From the NCBI GenBank assembly GCA_002377695.1, contig DFQH01000007.1, positions 304,956 through 368,955 of the forward strand: DNA of 64,000 nt, read 5' to 3'. Shown here piece by piece: positions 44,183 to 53,137 of the stretch; within the stretch, counting starts at the first letter, position 1, and each line of letters begins with the position of its first letter. The notes under the pieces were generated by a model. The model searched no databases, had not been told where the DNA came from, and saw nothing but the letters and a program-made list of their open reading frames with translations. Position numbers and translations under genes: made by a program. Source of the DNA: Citromicrobium sp. UBA3494. GTDB taxonomy: Bacteria > Pseudomonadota > Alphaproteobacteria > Sphingomonadales > Sphingomonadaceae.

Positions 44183-44208
44183 GTTCTCTTTTTGTTCTCG
44201 GCTGTCAA
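44183..44208 (-). promoter_or_regulatory. LexA-regulated promoter
   Basis: On the minus strand TTGACA (44208-44203) is followed within five bases by GAAC-N7-GAAC, the reverse of GTTC-TCTTTTT-GTTC (44183-44197). The T-rich centre is typical of alphaproteobacterial LexA boxes. A repressor here would cover the spacer and -10. The leader to the ATG at 44067 is about 100 bases. Confidence 0.65.
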
Positions 44209-44317
44209 GCCGAAAGCGCCCTTGCGATCGCGATTTCCAGTCGAATTGGTGCTGGATTTTTTGCCCCGAAGTCGCTAGGTGGCGCGCTTCCGCGGGATGA
44301 CCTGCGGAAAATCCACA

Positions 44318-44379
44318 TGGAAAGCGCATCATACCGGTGCCTATGGCGGGCCAACCGCCTCGGGTTCTCCCGCTTTCCA
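44318..44379 (+). promoter_or_regulatory. Structured 5' leader of rpsB
   Basis: TGGAAAGCG (44318-44326) pairs perfectly with CGCTTTCCA (44371-44379) and encloses a second hairpin, GGCGG-gccaa-CCGCC (44345-44359). The structure ends about 15 bases before the ribosome site GGAAAGG. Ribosomal protein S2 is known to control rpsB through leader RNAs in other bacteria. Function here is inferred from fold and position. Confidence 0.5.
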
Positions 44380-44406
44380 GAGGTATAACCGGAAAGGAAA
44401 TGACTT

Positions 44407-45162
44407 ATGGCGGCTCCTACCGTCACGATGCAGCAATTGATCGAGGCCGGCGCACACTTCGGCCACCAGACCCACCGCTGGAACCCGCGCATGAAGCCGT
44501 ACATCTTCGGCGTGCGCAACGGTGTCCACATCATCGACCTGTCGCAGACCGTGCCGCTGATGGCGCGTGCGCTCGATTTCGTCGCCTCCACCGCACAGGG
44601 CGGCGGCAAGGTCCTGTTCGTCGGCACCAAGCGCCAGGCGCAGGAGCCGGTGGCAGAGGCAGCGCGCATGGCGGGCCAGCACTTCGTCAACCACCGCTGG
44701 CTGGGCGGCATGCTCACCAACTGGAAGACCATCAGCGGTTCGATCAAGCGTCTCAAGACGCTCGAGGAACAGCTGTCGGGCGACACCGGCGGCCTGACCA
44801 AGAAGGAAGTGCTCAACCTCACGCGCGAGCGTGACAAGCTGGAGCTTTCGCTCGGCGGCATCCGCGACATGGGCGGTATTCCCGACGTGATGATCGTGAT
44901 CGACGCCAACAAGGAAGACCTCGCGATCAAGGAAGCCAACGTGCTTGGCATTCCCGTGGTTGCGGTGCTCGATTCGAACACCGACCCGACCGGCATTGCC
45001 TTCCCGGTTCCCGGCAACGACGATGCCAGCCGCGCCGTACGCCTCTATTGCGATGCCTTCGGCGAAGCTGCGCGCAAGGATGGTTCGAACGATCCGGGCA
45101 TTGGCGAGATGGAAAATCCGCCCGCTGAAGCCGCTGCCGAGACTGCCGAAGCCAGCGCGTAA
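44407..45162 (+). CDS. rpsB: 30S ribosomal protein S2
   Basis: A 251-residue S2 protein, the usual length. It starts [21 protein letters not shown] and continues with the signature [23 protein letters not shown] (core [10 protein letters not shown]), a central coiled-coil ([16 protein letters not shown]), and [24 protein letters not shown] short Ala/Glu-rich tail ends the protein. The gene is followed by tsf after a hairpin, the near-universal rpsB-tsf order. Confidence 0.98.
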   Translation: MAAPTVTMQQLIEAGAHFGHQTHRWNPRMKPYIFGVRNGVHIIDLSQTVPLMARALDFVASTAQGGGKVLFVGTKRQAQEPVAEAARMAGQHFVNHRWLGGMLTNWKTISGSIKRLKTLEEQLSGDTGGLTKKEVLNLTRERDKLELSLGGIRDMGGIPDVMIVIDANKEDLAIKEANVLGIPVVAVLDSNTDPTGIAFPVPGNDDASRAVRLYCDAFGEAARKDGSNDPGIGEMENPPAEAAAETAEASA

Positions 45163-45190
45163 CTGCGGCTTCATATTCGCTGACTAGCGA

Positions 45191-45226
45191 CCCGGGGCCT
45201 AGCCTGTCTTTGCTGCAGGCCCCGGG
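45191..45226 (+). promoter_or_regulatory. Intergenic hairpin between rpsB and tsf
   Basis: CCCGGGGCCT pairs perfectly with AGGCCCCGGG around a 16-base loop that can itself pair AGC/GCT. No T run follows. It may act as a partial attenuator or RNA-processing site between the two genes. Confidence 0.55.
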
Positions 45227-45259
45227 GCCGCTCACCATACGAAAATCAAGGAATAGATC

Positions 45260-46186
45260 ATGGGCGCTTTTACCGCCGCTGACGTGAAGAAACTCCGCGA
45301 GAAAACCGGCGCGGGCATGATGGACGCCAAGAAGGCGCTGGAAGGCGCGAATGGCGATATCGAAGCCGCAGTCGATGCGCTGCGCGCCAAGGGCCTCGCC
45401 ACCGCGCAGAAGAAGTCCAGCCGTACCGCGGCGGAAGGCCTGGTCGGCGTTGCCGTCGAAGGCACGAAGGGTGTGGCCGTCGAGGTCAACTCGGAAACCG
45501 ACTTCGTCGCCAAGAACGACAAGTTTCAGGATTTCGTCCGCAAGACCACGCAGGTCGCGCTGGGCGCCGATACGGACGACGTCGAAACGCTGAAGGGCAT
45601 GGATTATCCCGATGGCGGCACGATCGGCGACAAGCTGACCGACAATGTTGCCACCATTGGCGAGAACCAGCAGGTCCGCCGGATGAAGACCGTGACGGTC
45701 GATAATGGCCTGGTCGTGCCCTACATGCACAACGCGGTCGCGCCGAACCTGGGCAAGATCGGTGTGCTCGTCGCGCTCGAGAGCGAAGCGGACACCGCCA
45801 AGTTGGAAGAACTGGGCACCAAGCTGGCTCAGCACATCGCCGCGGCCTTCCCGCAGGCGCTGACCGCCGACGATCTGGATGCCGAGCTGATCGAGCGTGA
45901 GCGCAAGATCGCTGCCGAGAAGGCTGCCGAAAGCGGCAAGCCCGAAAACGTGCAGGAAAAGATGGTCGATGGCGCCGTGGCGAAGTTCGCCAAGGAAAAC
46001 GCGCTGATGAGCCAGATCCTGGTGCACGACAACAAGACCCCGATCGAGCAGGTCGTGGCGCAGGCCGGCAAGGACGCGGGCAAGCCCATCGTCCTGAAGG
46101 ACTATGTCCGCTTCCAGCTGGGCGAAGGCATCGAGAAGGAAGAAAGCGACTTCGCAGCCGAAGTCGCGGCGGCCGTGAAGGGCTGA
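45260..46186 (+). CDS. tsf: Translation elongation factor Ts
   Basis: Nucleotide exchange factor for EF-Tu, 308 residues. The N-terminal UBA-like domain has [27 protein letters not shown] (core [16 protein letters not shown]). The EF-Tu-contacting motif appears as [12 protein letters not shown], and the C-terminal core includes [17 protein letters not shown]. The ATG follows AAGGAATAGATC. A strong terminator follows the gene. Confidence 0.98.
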   Translation: MGAFTAADVKKLREKTGAGMMDAKKALEGANGDIEAAVDALRAKGLATAQKKSSRTAAEGLVGVAVEGTKGVAVEVNSETDFVAKNDKFQDFVRKTTQVALGADTDDVETLKGMDYPDGGTIGDKLTDNVATIGENQQVRRMKTVTVDNGLVVPYMHNAVAPNLGKIGVLVALESEADTAKLEELGTKLAQHIAAAFPQALTADDLDAELIERERKIAAEKAAESGKPENVQEKMVDGAVAKFAKENALMSQILVHDNKTPIEQVVAQAGKDAGKPIVLKDYVRFQLGEGIEKEESDFAAEVAAAVKG

Positions 46187-46212
46187 CGCTTCCGCACAAC
46201 TTGCGACTTTCG

Positions 46213-46245
46213 CGGCCGTCGGACCCCCGGGTTCGGCGGCCGTTT
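46213..46245 (+). terminator. Rho-independent terminator after tsf
   Basis: CGGCCGTCGGACC pairs with GGTTCGGCGGCCG (about 12 bp with G-T pairs) and is followed by TTT. It lies 27 bases after the tsf stop. Confidence 0.8.
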
Positions 46246-46362
46246 CCGTATCCGCGCTGTACGCCCTGTTCAAAGCCCCTTGTGGAAGTTCCGGAACCGC
46301 ACTTCAAAGCGCTGTTAAGGTCTGCTGGCTGAAAAGCATCCTTCGTTTCACCCCTGAAACGT

Positions 46363-46830
46363 ATGAAGCGAAAGCGCGGGCAGATGTCTGAAATGCCGAA
46401 GGTAGCCGTGGTCGACCGCTCGCCGGATGCGAAGGCGATCTCCGTCGTGCATTCGGTCAGGCTGGAAGAAAGCGACCTCGCACTGCGCCTGATCGAGCAG
46501 AGCGAGAAGTGCGTCAAACTTCTCAGCATCGATGGAAAACTGGAGTTCATGAACTGCGGTGGGATGAAGGCGATGGAAATCGACGATCCATCGGCAATCT
46601 ATGGCAAGTTCTGGTGGACGCTCTGGCCGCTCAACGCGCAGGACATGGTGCGCGGTGTCTTCGACGAGGCGATCGGCGGCACAACCAGCACGTTCGAAGC
46701 CACCTGCGCGACTGCAAGGGGCAATCCGCGCCGCTGGTCGGTCAATCTCAAGCCGATTTGCTCAATGGCAGGGCCGGTCGTCTCCGTATTGGCGACGTCG
46801 CGGGAAATCCCTTTTCGCACCGAAGACTGA
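46363..46830 (+). CDS. Stand-alone PAS-domain protein
   Basis: A 155-residue protein with a single PAS/PAC-like fold at about 40-150. LRLIEQSEKCVKLLSIDGKLEFMN is the entry strand-helix, GKFWWTLWP the FG region and the strands RRWSVNLKPICSMAGPVVSVLATSREI (core RRWSVNLKPI) close the sheet. There is no kinase, cyclase or DNA-binding output, so it would have to act through a partner protein. Ligand-binding residues cannot be judged. The start is uncertain: ATG at 46363 or at 46384, neither with a strong ribosome site. Confidence 0.75.
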   Translation: MKRKRGQMSEMPKVAVVDRSPDAKAISVVHSVRLEESDLALRLIEQSEKCVKLLSIDGKLEFMNCGGMKAMEIDDPSAIYGKFWWTLWPLNAQDMVRGVFDEAIGGTTSTFEATCATARGNPRRWSVNLKPICSMAGPVVSVLATSREIPFRTED

Positions 46831-46857
46831 GCGTGTTCGTCTTTGCGGGCTGTGCTG

Positions 46858-47727
46858 TCAGCGTCCAGAGCCGCCGCCACGCAGTTCGATCAGCCAGATT
46901 TCGGGCCGGGTGCCGAAGCGGATCGGCAGGACGCTCGTGCCGAGCCCCGCGCCCACGATAGCCGTGCCGTGTGGATCGTCGATCCGCCCGCAAGCGAACC
47001 GCTTGCCATAGCGCGACTGGGTCGCGATTGCCCCGACCAGCGGCAGCCTGATCTGCCCGCAGTGCGTATGGCCGGCGAGTACGACCGAGCCTTCGGGAAG
47101 CTCGGGCAGCGAATCCGGGCTGTGGCCGAGGAACACTTGCGCGCCCTCCAGCTTTGCCATCGCCGTGCGCGTTTTCGCGATATCGTCGTGCCCGGTATAT
47201 TCGTCGTTGAGCCCGCCGATTACCAGCGGGCCGACCTGCGCGGCGTCGTTCTCCAGTATGGTGACAGACGTTTTGGCCAATGCGCGCCTCAGGTCCGGCC
47301 AGCCGAACCAGTGATCGTGATTGCCCGGCACGAGGAAGGTGCCGAGCCGCGCATCCAGCGCGGCCAGCGGAGCGACCGCCGCCTCCGCGCTGTAAATCTT
47401 CGTGCCCAGCTTCTTCTCACTGATCAGGTCTCCGGCGATCAATACGGCATCAGGCTTCAGTGCGTTGATCTGCGTGACGATCCGCTCGAGCCGTTCGGGC
47501 GGCATGTCCGGGCCAGCGATGTGGATGTCCGAGATCAGCGCGATCGTGACGGGATCTGCCCCCGGCACCATGTCGGGCAACGTCACGCTCGTGCGGCGCA
47601 CCACCGGGTCCGCCAGCGTATCGCGCCAGGCTTTCGCCGTGACGAATACGAACGCCGCCAGCAATGCGATCAGAAGGGCGAGCAGTACGATCCGTGCGCG
47701 GCCGGGAGGGAGGAGACGTCCAAGCAT
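46858..47727 (-). CDS. Membrane-anchored metallophosphoesterase (YkuE/YaeI-like)
   Basis: A 289-residue calcineurin-like phosphoesterase. An N-terminal anchor helix (12-31) is followed by the metal-binding series ISDIHIAG, IAGDLIS, VPGNHDHW, LGHSPD and AGHTHCGQIRLP. The last motif with GQIRLP is typical of the YaeI/YkuE group, whose members act on phospholipid or UDP-linked lipid substrates outside or at the membrane. The substrate here is unknown. The start at 47727 is followed by a basic stretch and the helix. It diverges from pyrH. Confidence 0.9.
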   Translation of the reverse strand: MLGRLLPPGRARIVLLALLIALLAAFVFVTAKAWRDTLADPVVRRTSVTLPDMVPGADPVTIALISDIHIAGPDMPPERLERIVTQINALKPDAVLIAGDLISEKKLGTKIYSAEAAVAPLAALDARLGTFLVPGNHDHWFGWPDLRRALAKTSVTILENDAAQVGPLVIGGLNDEYTGHDDIAKTRTAMAKLEGAQVFLGHSPDSLPELPEGSVVLAGHTHCGQIRLPLVGAIATQSRYGKRFACGRIDDPHGTAIVGAGLGTSVLPIRFGTRPEIWLIELRGGGSGR

Positions 47728-47851
47728 CGCACCCGGATGATCCAAGCGGGCCACACAGGCAAGCGCGATCAAAACAGCGCGCCATGCCGTTGCCACCCGC
47801 ACCCGCGCGCGGTAGGGCCTTGCGACTTTCGCAATTCGAGACCCGACCCCC

Positions 47852-48571
47852 ATGCCGATCACCAACGCCAAGCGTATCCTTCTGAAACTCTCTGGCGAAG
47901 TGTTGATGGGCGAGCAGGAGTTCGGCATCGATCCCGCATTCGTCAGCGAACTCGCCGGGGAGGTGAAGCAGGCCAGGGATGCCGGTTGGGAAATCTGCCT
48001 CGTCATTGGCGGCGGCAACATCTTTCGCGGCATGGCGGGCGCGGCGCAGGGCATGGACCGCGCGCAGGCCGATTACATGGGCATGCTCGCCACAGTCATG
48101 AACGCGCTGGCGATGCAGAGCGCGCTCGAACAGCTTGGCGTGCCGACCCGTGTGCAGAGCGCGGTGCAGATGGACCAGGTGTGCGAGCCGGTGATCCGTC
48201 GCCGGGCGGAGCGGCATCTGGAAAAGGGCCGGATCGTGATCTTCGCCGCCGGCGTCGGCGCGCCGTATTTCACAACGGACAGCGGAGCGGCGCTGCGCGC
48301 GGCCGAAATGCGCTGCGACGCGCTGTTCAAAGGCACGAGCGTGGACGGAGTGTACGATTCCGACCCCAAGAAGAATGCCGATGCAAAGCGTTATGATTCA
48401 GTCACGTACGACAAGGTGCTGGCGGACAACCTGAAGGTGATGGACGCCAGCGCCGTGGCGCTGTGCCGGGACAACAACATCCCCATCGTGGTGTTCTCGA
48501 TCCGCGAGAAGGGCAATCTCGCTCGCGTACTCGCTGGGCAAGGCGCACAGACCATCGTACGAAACGATTAA
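47852..48571 (+). CDS. pyrH: UMP kinase
   Basis: Phosphorylates UMP to UDP in pyrimidine nucleotide synthesis. The 239-residue protein of the amino acid kinase fold has [48 protein letters not shown] (core [10 protein letters not shown]), [13 protein letters not shown] and the late blocks [19 protein letters not shown] and [15 protein letters not shown]. It is followed 27 bases later by frr, the standard start of the tsf/pyrH-frr cluster. Confidence 0.98.
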   Translation: MPITNAKRILLKLSGEVLMGEQEFGIDPAFVSELAGEVKQARDAGWEICLVIGGGNIFRGMAGAAQGMDRAQADYMGMLATVMNALAMQSALEQLGVPTRVQSAVQMDQVCEPVIRRRAERHLEKGRIVIFAAGVGAPYFTTDSGAALRAAEMRCDALFKGTSVDGVYDSDPKKNADAKRYDSVTYDKVLADNLKVMDASAVALCRDNNIPIVVFSIREKGNLARVLAGQGAQTIVRND

Positions 48572-48598
48572 GTTCAAGAGGATATAGGAAGGCCAGCC

Positions 48599-49156
48599 AT
48601 GGCGAAATACGACAAGAGCGATATCGAGCGCCGCATGCAGGGCGCGGTGGAAAGCCTCAAGGGCGATCTGGCGGGTCTGCGCACGGGGCGCGCAAACACC
48701 AGCCTGCTCGATCCGGTGCAGGTGGAAGTCTACGGCTCGATGATGCCGCTCAATCAGGTGGCCACGGTCTCTGCGCCCGAACCGCGCATGCTCAGCGTGC
48801 AGGTGTGGGACAAGGGCAATGTCAGCGCGGTGGAAAAGGGCATCGCGCACGCGAACCTGGGCCTCAACCCGATGCAGGACGGCCAGACCCTGCGCATCCC
48901 GATGCCCGATCTGACCGAGGAACGGCGCCGCGAACTCGCCAAGCTTGCCGGCAAGTATGCCGAGAACGCCAAGATCGCGATCCGCAACGTGCGCCGCGAC
49001 GGTATGGAAGCGCTCAAGGAAGACGAGAAGAAGAAGGAAATCTCGGAAGACGAGCGCAAGCGTGCCGAGGACGATGTCCAGAAGCTGACCGACAAGTATA
49101 CGAGCGAGGCGGACACGGCTGCGGAAGCCAAGGAAAAGGAAATCATGCAGCAGTGA
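48599..49156 (+). CDS. frr: Ribosome recycling factor
   Basis: Dissociates ribosomes after termination together with EF-G. The 185-residue protein has the three-helix bundle start [33 protein letters not shown] (core [10 protein letters not shown]), domain II around [16 protein letters not shown], and a C-terminal long helix with [24 protein letters not shown]. The ATG follows AGGATATAGGAAGG. Confidence 0.98.
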   Translation: MAKYDKSDIERRMQGAVESLKGDLAGLRTGRANTSLLDPVQVEVYGSMMPLNQVATVSAPEPRMLSVQVWDKGNVSAVEKGIAHANLGLNPMQDGQTLRIPMPDLTEERRRELAKLAGKYAENAKIAIRNVRRDGMEALKEDEKKKEISEDERKRAEDDVQKLTDKYTSEADTAAEAKEKEIMQQ

Positions 49157-49204
49157 GGATGTGGGCTGCCGTCCCTGATCCGCACCCCCGAACGGGGCTG
49201 GTCG

Positions 49205-49891
49205 ATGCCTGACAATCCTCAAGGCGTCGCGCGCCATGTTGCCATCATCATGGATGGCAATGGCCGCTGGGCGAAGCGCCGCGGGCTGCCGCGTGCGATC
49301 GGCCACAAGCGCGGCGTGGAGGCGGTCCGCACGCTCGTGCGAAGCCTCGAAGGCACAGGGATCGAGTGCCTGACGCTCTATGCCTTCAGCTCCGAGAACT
49401 GGAAGCGCCCGGAGGAAGAGGTTTCCGACCTCATGAACCTGATGCGCAACTTCATCCGGACCGATCTGGAAGAGTTCGTGAAAAATCGGGTTCGGCTGAA
49501 GATCGTGGGGGATTGGCGGGCGCTGGACGCCGATATCGTGGCGATGCTGGAGGATGCGCTGGAGCGCACCGCGCATGGTACGCACACGGTTGCGGTCGCG
49601 CTCAATTACGGATCGCAGCAGGAAATCGCGCAAGCGGCGCAGGCGGCTGCCCGCGAAGGCGAGATCACGCCCGATGCCATCGAACGGCATCTGTTCACCG
49701 CCGACCTGCCGCCGGTCGACCTGCTGATACGGACCAGTGGCGAGGTGCGCCTGTCCAACTTTCTGTTATGGCAGATGGCCTATGCAGAGATGATCTTCGT
49801 CGAGACGCTGTGGCCGGACTTCACCCCGGAGCATCTCAAGGCCGCGTTGAGCGACTTCGCGAAGAGGGAGAGGCGCTATGGCGGACGATGA
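49205..49891 (+). CDS. uppS: Undecaprenyl diphosphate synthase (cis-prenyltransferase)
   Basis: Makes the C55 lipid carrier for cell wall and surface polysaccharides. The 228-residue protein shows VAIIMDGNGRWAKRRGLPRAIGHKRG (core MDGNGRWAKRRG, catalytic Asp), TLYAFSSENWKRP and the C-terminal LLIRTSGEVRLSNFLLWQMAYAE. Its 3' end overlaps cdsA by 14 bases. The carrier product would also be used by the glycosylation module at 2.7-6.3 kb. Confidence 0.97.
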   Translation: MPDNPQGVARHVAIIMDGNGRWAKRRGLPRAIGHKRGVEAVRTLVRSLEGTGIECLTLYAFSSENWKRPEEEVSDLMNLMRNFIRTDLEEFVKNRVRLKIVGDWRALDADIVAMLEDALERTAHGTHTVAVALNYGSQQEIAQAAQAAAREGEITPDAIERHLFTADLPPVDLLIRTSGEVRLSNFLLWQMAYAEMIFVETLWPDFTPEHLKAALSDFAKRERRYGGR

Positions 49892-50693
49892 CGAGACGCG
49901 CGCGCATGATGCGCAGGGACCCGGAGAGCACGTGCCCGGCGTGCAGGAATCCGAGGCAGACCAGACCGAATCTCAGCCGCTGATCGGCGGCGAGCCGGAG
50001 AACCCGACCCTCGCGGAAGTTCGCGAGCATTCCCGCCGCAAGACATTCGGCATCAGGGCGGCATCCGCCATGGTCATGATCGCCATTGTGGCGGGCGTGT
50101 ACTGGGCGCTGGGCGAGCGGGGTCTGGACCTGATCGTGGGCGCGGTTGCTGCGCTGTGCTTTCTCGAGTTCATTTTCCTGGTCATCAAGGCGACCGGGAA
50201 TATCCCCTACCGGTTGGCGGGCATCCTTGCCGGCGCTGCCTATATCGGGCTTTCCGCAGTCATTCTGATCGATGCGGACATGCAGGCCTTCTACATCGTC
50301 CTCGGCGTGGTGATCCTCGCCGATACCTTCGCCTATCTTTTCGGCACGCTGATCGGCGGCCCGCGCATTCTGCCCAAGGTCAGCCCGAACAAGACCTGGG
50401 CGGGCCTGCTGGGCGGCATGTTCGGCGGCTTGCTGGCGATGAGCCCGCTGATCTTCCTGACCTGGCGGCAGGGCACGCTGGATTCGCAGTCGCTGACCGT
50501 CTTCGCCATCGCCGGGCCCGTTCTGGCTGTGGTCGCGCAGAGTGGCGATCTTTTCGAAAGCTGGCTGAAGCGCAAGGCGGGGGTCAAGGATTCGAGCCGC
50601 CTGATCCCTGGCCACGGCGGCTTTTTCGATCGCTTCGACGGGGTGATCCCGGTTTCCATCCTCGTCGGCATCGTCGTCTCGCTGAGCCTGTAG
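49878..50693 (+). CDS. cdsA: Phosphatidate cytidylyltransferase
   Basis: Forms CDP-diacylglycerol from phosphatidic acid and CTP at the inner membrane. The 271-residue protein has an acidic N-terminal tail of about 55 residues, seven or eight membrane segments, and the complete CdsA signature in SWLKRKAGVKDSSRLIPGHGGFFDRFD (key residues KR, KD, HGG and DRFD near the end). KVSPNKTWAGLLGG precedes it. The start at 49878 overlaps uppS; dxr begins five bases after the stop. Confidence 0.95.
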   Translation: MADDDETRAHDAQGPGEHVPGVQESEADQTESQPLIGGEPENPTLAEVREHSRRKTFGIRAASAMVMIAIVAGVYWALGERGLDLIVGAVAALCFLEFIFLVIKATGNIPYRLAGILAGAAYIGLSAVILIDADMQAFYIVLGVVILADTFAYLFGTLIGGPRILPKVSPNKTWAGLLGGMFGGLLAMSPLIFLTWRQGTLDSQSLTVFAIAGPVLAVVAQSGDLFESWLKRKAGVKDSSRLIPGHGGFFDRFDGVIPVSILVGIVVSLSL

Positions 50694-50698
50694 GTCCG

Positions 50699-51853
50699 AT
50701 GCGTTCCATATCCATTCTGGGCAGCACCGGCTCTGTCGGTGATTCCACGCTCAAGCTTCTGCGTGAGGATCGCGAGAGCTGGCGGGTCGAGGCGCTCACC
50801 GCGCATTGCAGCGCTGCCAAGCTCGCCGATCTGGCGCGCGAGTTCGACGCGAAAATCGCAGTGGTGAGCGACGAAGCTTGCCTGCCCGAACTGCGCGATG
50901 CGCTGAGCGGTAGCGGGATCGAGGCGGCGGGTGGTCGGGCTGCGCTGATCGAGGCGGCGAGCCGCCCGGTGGATATCTCGATGGCCGCTATCGTGGGCTG
51001 TGCCGGGCTGGCCCCCGTCATGGCAGCGATAGAGCAGGGCGGGACCATCGCCCTGGCCAACAAGGAAGCGCTGGTTTCCGCCGGTGAGGTGATGACCGAC
51101 GCGGTAGCGAAGCACGGCGCCACGCTCCTCCCCGTCGATTCCGAGCACAACGCGATCTTCCAGTGTCTTGCCGGCAATCGCCTGTCCGAAGTTCGAATGA
51201 TCACGCTGACCGCCAGCGGCGGGCCCCTGCGGCTGCATTCGGCGCAGGAACTCGAACGGGTGACGCCGGACGAAGCCGTTGCCCACCCCAATTGGGACAT
51301 GGGGGCAAAGATCAGCGTCGATTCCGCAACCATGATGAACAAGGGGCTCGAGCTGATCGAGGCGCACCACCTGTTCCCCGTCGGTCTCGACAAGATCCGT
51401 ATCCTCGTCCACCCGCAAAGCGTGATCCACTCGATGGTGGAGTATCGCGATCAATCCACGCTCGCGCAGCTAGGACCGTCGGACATGATGGTGCCCATCG
51501 CATCCTGCCTCGCCTGGCCCCGCCGCATGGATACGCCGTGCGATCCGCTGGACCTCGCAGCCATTGGACAGCTGACCTTCTTCGCACCCGACGAGGATCG
51601 TTTTCCCGCCACCCGGCTTGCGCGAGAAGCTTGCGGGGAGGGTGGGGCGGCCCCGGCAATCCTCAATGCCGCCAACGAGATAGCCGTTGCAGCCTTCCTG
51701 GCCGGTCACATTCCGTTCACCCGTATAGCGTCACTGGTGGAGGACGTCCTGAGCCGCGCGGACAGACCGTCGCGACCGGCCACGCTGGAAGATGTACTGG
51801 CGGTCGATGAATCTGCCCGCAGGCAGGCGCAGGACATTCTGGAGAACGCATGA
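50699..51853 (+). CDS. dxr: 1-deoxy-D-xylulose 5-phosphate reductoisomerase
   Basis: First committed step of the MEP isoprenoid pathway, NADPH-dependent. The 384-residue protein begins ISILGSTGSVGDSTLKLL (NADPH-binding). It has LANKEALVSAG, the metal-binding DSEHNAIFQCL and SGGPLRLHSAQEL loop, GAKISVDSATMMNKGLELIEAHHLF and VHPQSVIHSMVEY. All expected catalytic blocks are present. It overlaps rseP by four bases. Together with uppS and the polyprenyl synthase it shows precursor-to-carrier supply in this window. Confidence 0.97.
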   Translation: MRSISILGSTGSVGDSTLKLLREDRESWRVEALTAHCSAAKLADLAREFDAKIAVVSDEACLPELRDALSGSGIEAAGGRAALIEAASRPVDISMAAIVGCAGLAPVMAAIEQGGTIALANKEALVSAGEVMTDAVAKHGATLLPVDSEHNAIFQCLAGNRLSEVRMITLTASGGPLRLHSAQELERVTPDEAVAHPNWDMGAKISVDSATMMNKGLELIEAHHLFPVGLDKIRILVHPQSVIHSMVEYRDQSTLAQLGPSDMMVPIASCLAWPRRMDTPCDPLDLAAIGQLTFFAPDEDRFPATRLAREACGEGGAAPAILNAANEIAVAAFLAGHIPFTRIASLVEDVLSRADRPSRPATLEDVLAVDESARRQAQDILENA

Positions 51854-52968
51854 TCGAACAGCCCCCCTTCTGGATGTGGATTCTCGGCTTCCTGCTTGTG
51901 CTGGGGCCGCTTGTGACCTTGCATGAACTTGGCCACCTCCTGGTTGGCCGCCTGCTGGGGGTGGAGGCGCAGGCCTTCTCTGTCGGCTTCGGCAAGGAGC
52001 TGGTGGGTTTCAACGACAGTCGCGGCACGCGCTGGCGGATTTCCGCGCTGCCGCTGGGCGGTTACGTCCAGTTCAAGGGCGATATGAACCCGGCAAGCAT
52101 TCCCGACCCCAATGCCCCCGCAGAGCCGGGCGCGTTCCAGAATGCTTCGCTGTGGCGCCGCGCGCTGATTGTCTTCGCAGGGCCAGCGACCAACATCCTG
52201 ATCGCAGTCGGCATCTTCGCCGCATTCTTCATGTTCATTGGCCGTCCGGTGCCCGTCGACGCCACGCAGCAGCTGACCATTGCCGGTTTCAGCGAGGAAT
52301 CGCCCGCGCGGGCAGCGGGGATCGAGGTCGGCGACCGGATCGTGACGCTCGACGGGGAAGCGATCGAAAGCTTCCGCGACCTTCAGCAGGACGTGATGCT
52401 TCACCCTGAGACGCCGATGACGCTCGGTGTCGAGCGGGCGGGGCGCACCCTCGAGTTTCCGATCACCACCATGAGCCACGAGGTGGAGGACCGTTTCGGG
52501 AATGTTTCGAAAATCGGTCTTCTCGGTGTCGAGTCGGCAGGTGTCGAATACGACTTCGTTCCCGAAGGGCCCGTCGCGGCAATCGGCAGCGGGGTGGAGC
52601 AATCGGTCGATACGTTTTCCATGATGATCACGGGCATCAAGCAGATCGTGACCGGGCAGCGCTCGGTGCGCGAGCTGGGCGGACCGGTAAAGATCGCCAA
52701 GTTTTCCGGCGAACAGCTGAGCTTGGGCTGGATTGCGTTCATCAATTTCGCTGCGCTGATCTCACTTAATTTGGCATTCATTAACCTGCTGCCAATCCCG
52801 GCGCTCGACGGTGGCCACCTGGCTTTCTACGCGGCGGAGGCGATCCGCCGGAAACCGGTTGGCCCCCGTGCGATGGAAATGGCGTATCGCACCGGCGTGG
52901 CTCTCGTGCTCGCGTTGATGCTATTCGTGACTATCAACGATCTGGCTTCGCTGACGCTGTTCGGCTGA
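51850..52968 (+). CDS. rseP: Site-2 intramembrane metalloprotease RseP
   Basis: Cleaves membrane-bound anti-sigma factors and signal peptides. The 372-residue protein has the zinc site HELGH (His25, Glu26, His29) in the first membrane segment and a GGYVQFKGDMNP loop. A single PDZ domain (about 145-225, SPARAAGIEVGDRIVTLDGEAI) follows, then the late LPIPALDGGHLAFY motif carrying the third ligand Asp. Many homologues have two PDZ repeats; one is evident here, the shorter alphaproteobacterial form. It is followed by bamA after 169 bases. Confidence 0.95.
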   Translation: MIEQPPFWMWILGFLLVLGPLVTLHELGHLLVGRLLGVEAQAFSVGFGKELVGFNDSRGTRWRISALPLGGYVQFKGDMNPASIPDPNAPAEPGAFQNASLWRRALIVFAGPATNILIAVGIFAAFFMFIGRPVPVDATQQLTIAGFSEESPARAAGIEVGDRIVTLDGEAIESFRDLQQDVMLHPETPMTLGVERAGRTLEFPITTMSHEVEDRFGNVSKIGLLGVESAGVEYDFVPEGPVAAIGSGVEQSVDTFSMMITGIKQIVTGQRSVRELGGPVKIAKFSGEQLSLGWIAFINFAALISLNLAFINLLPIPALDGGHLAFYAAEAIRRKPVGPRAMEMAYRTGVALVLALMLFVTINDLASLTLFG

Positions 52969-53137
52969 CCGCGAAGTCGACACGGGACACGGGAGGCCGA
53001 CCCACCAGCGAATGGCACCAGCTTGAAAGGGGCGCGCGTATCGGGCAGAGGGCGCCGGATCAGACGATCCGGAGGTTCGATACGGATAAGCCAGGTGCGA
53101 TCCGGGGTCGAAACAATTTGACGGGACATTTTCGCCA

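Larger units (their letters stand above)
44068..44406. other. Divergent region between small membrane protein and rpsB
   Basis: 339 bases holding the LexA-type promoter of the minus-strand gene (44183-44208) and the structured leader of rpsB (44318-44379). The rpsB promoter must lie between them, but no convincing -35/-10 pair could be chosen. No further gene is seen. Confidence 0.6.
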
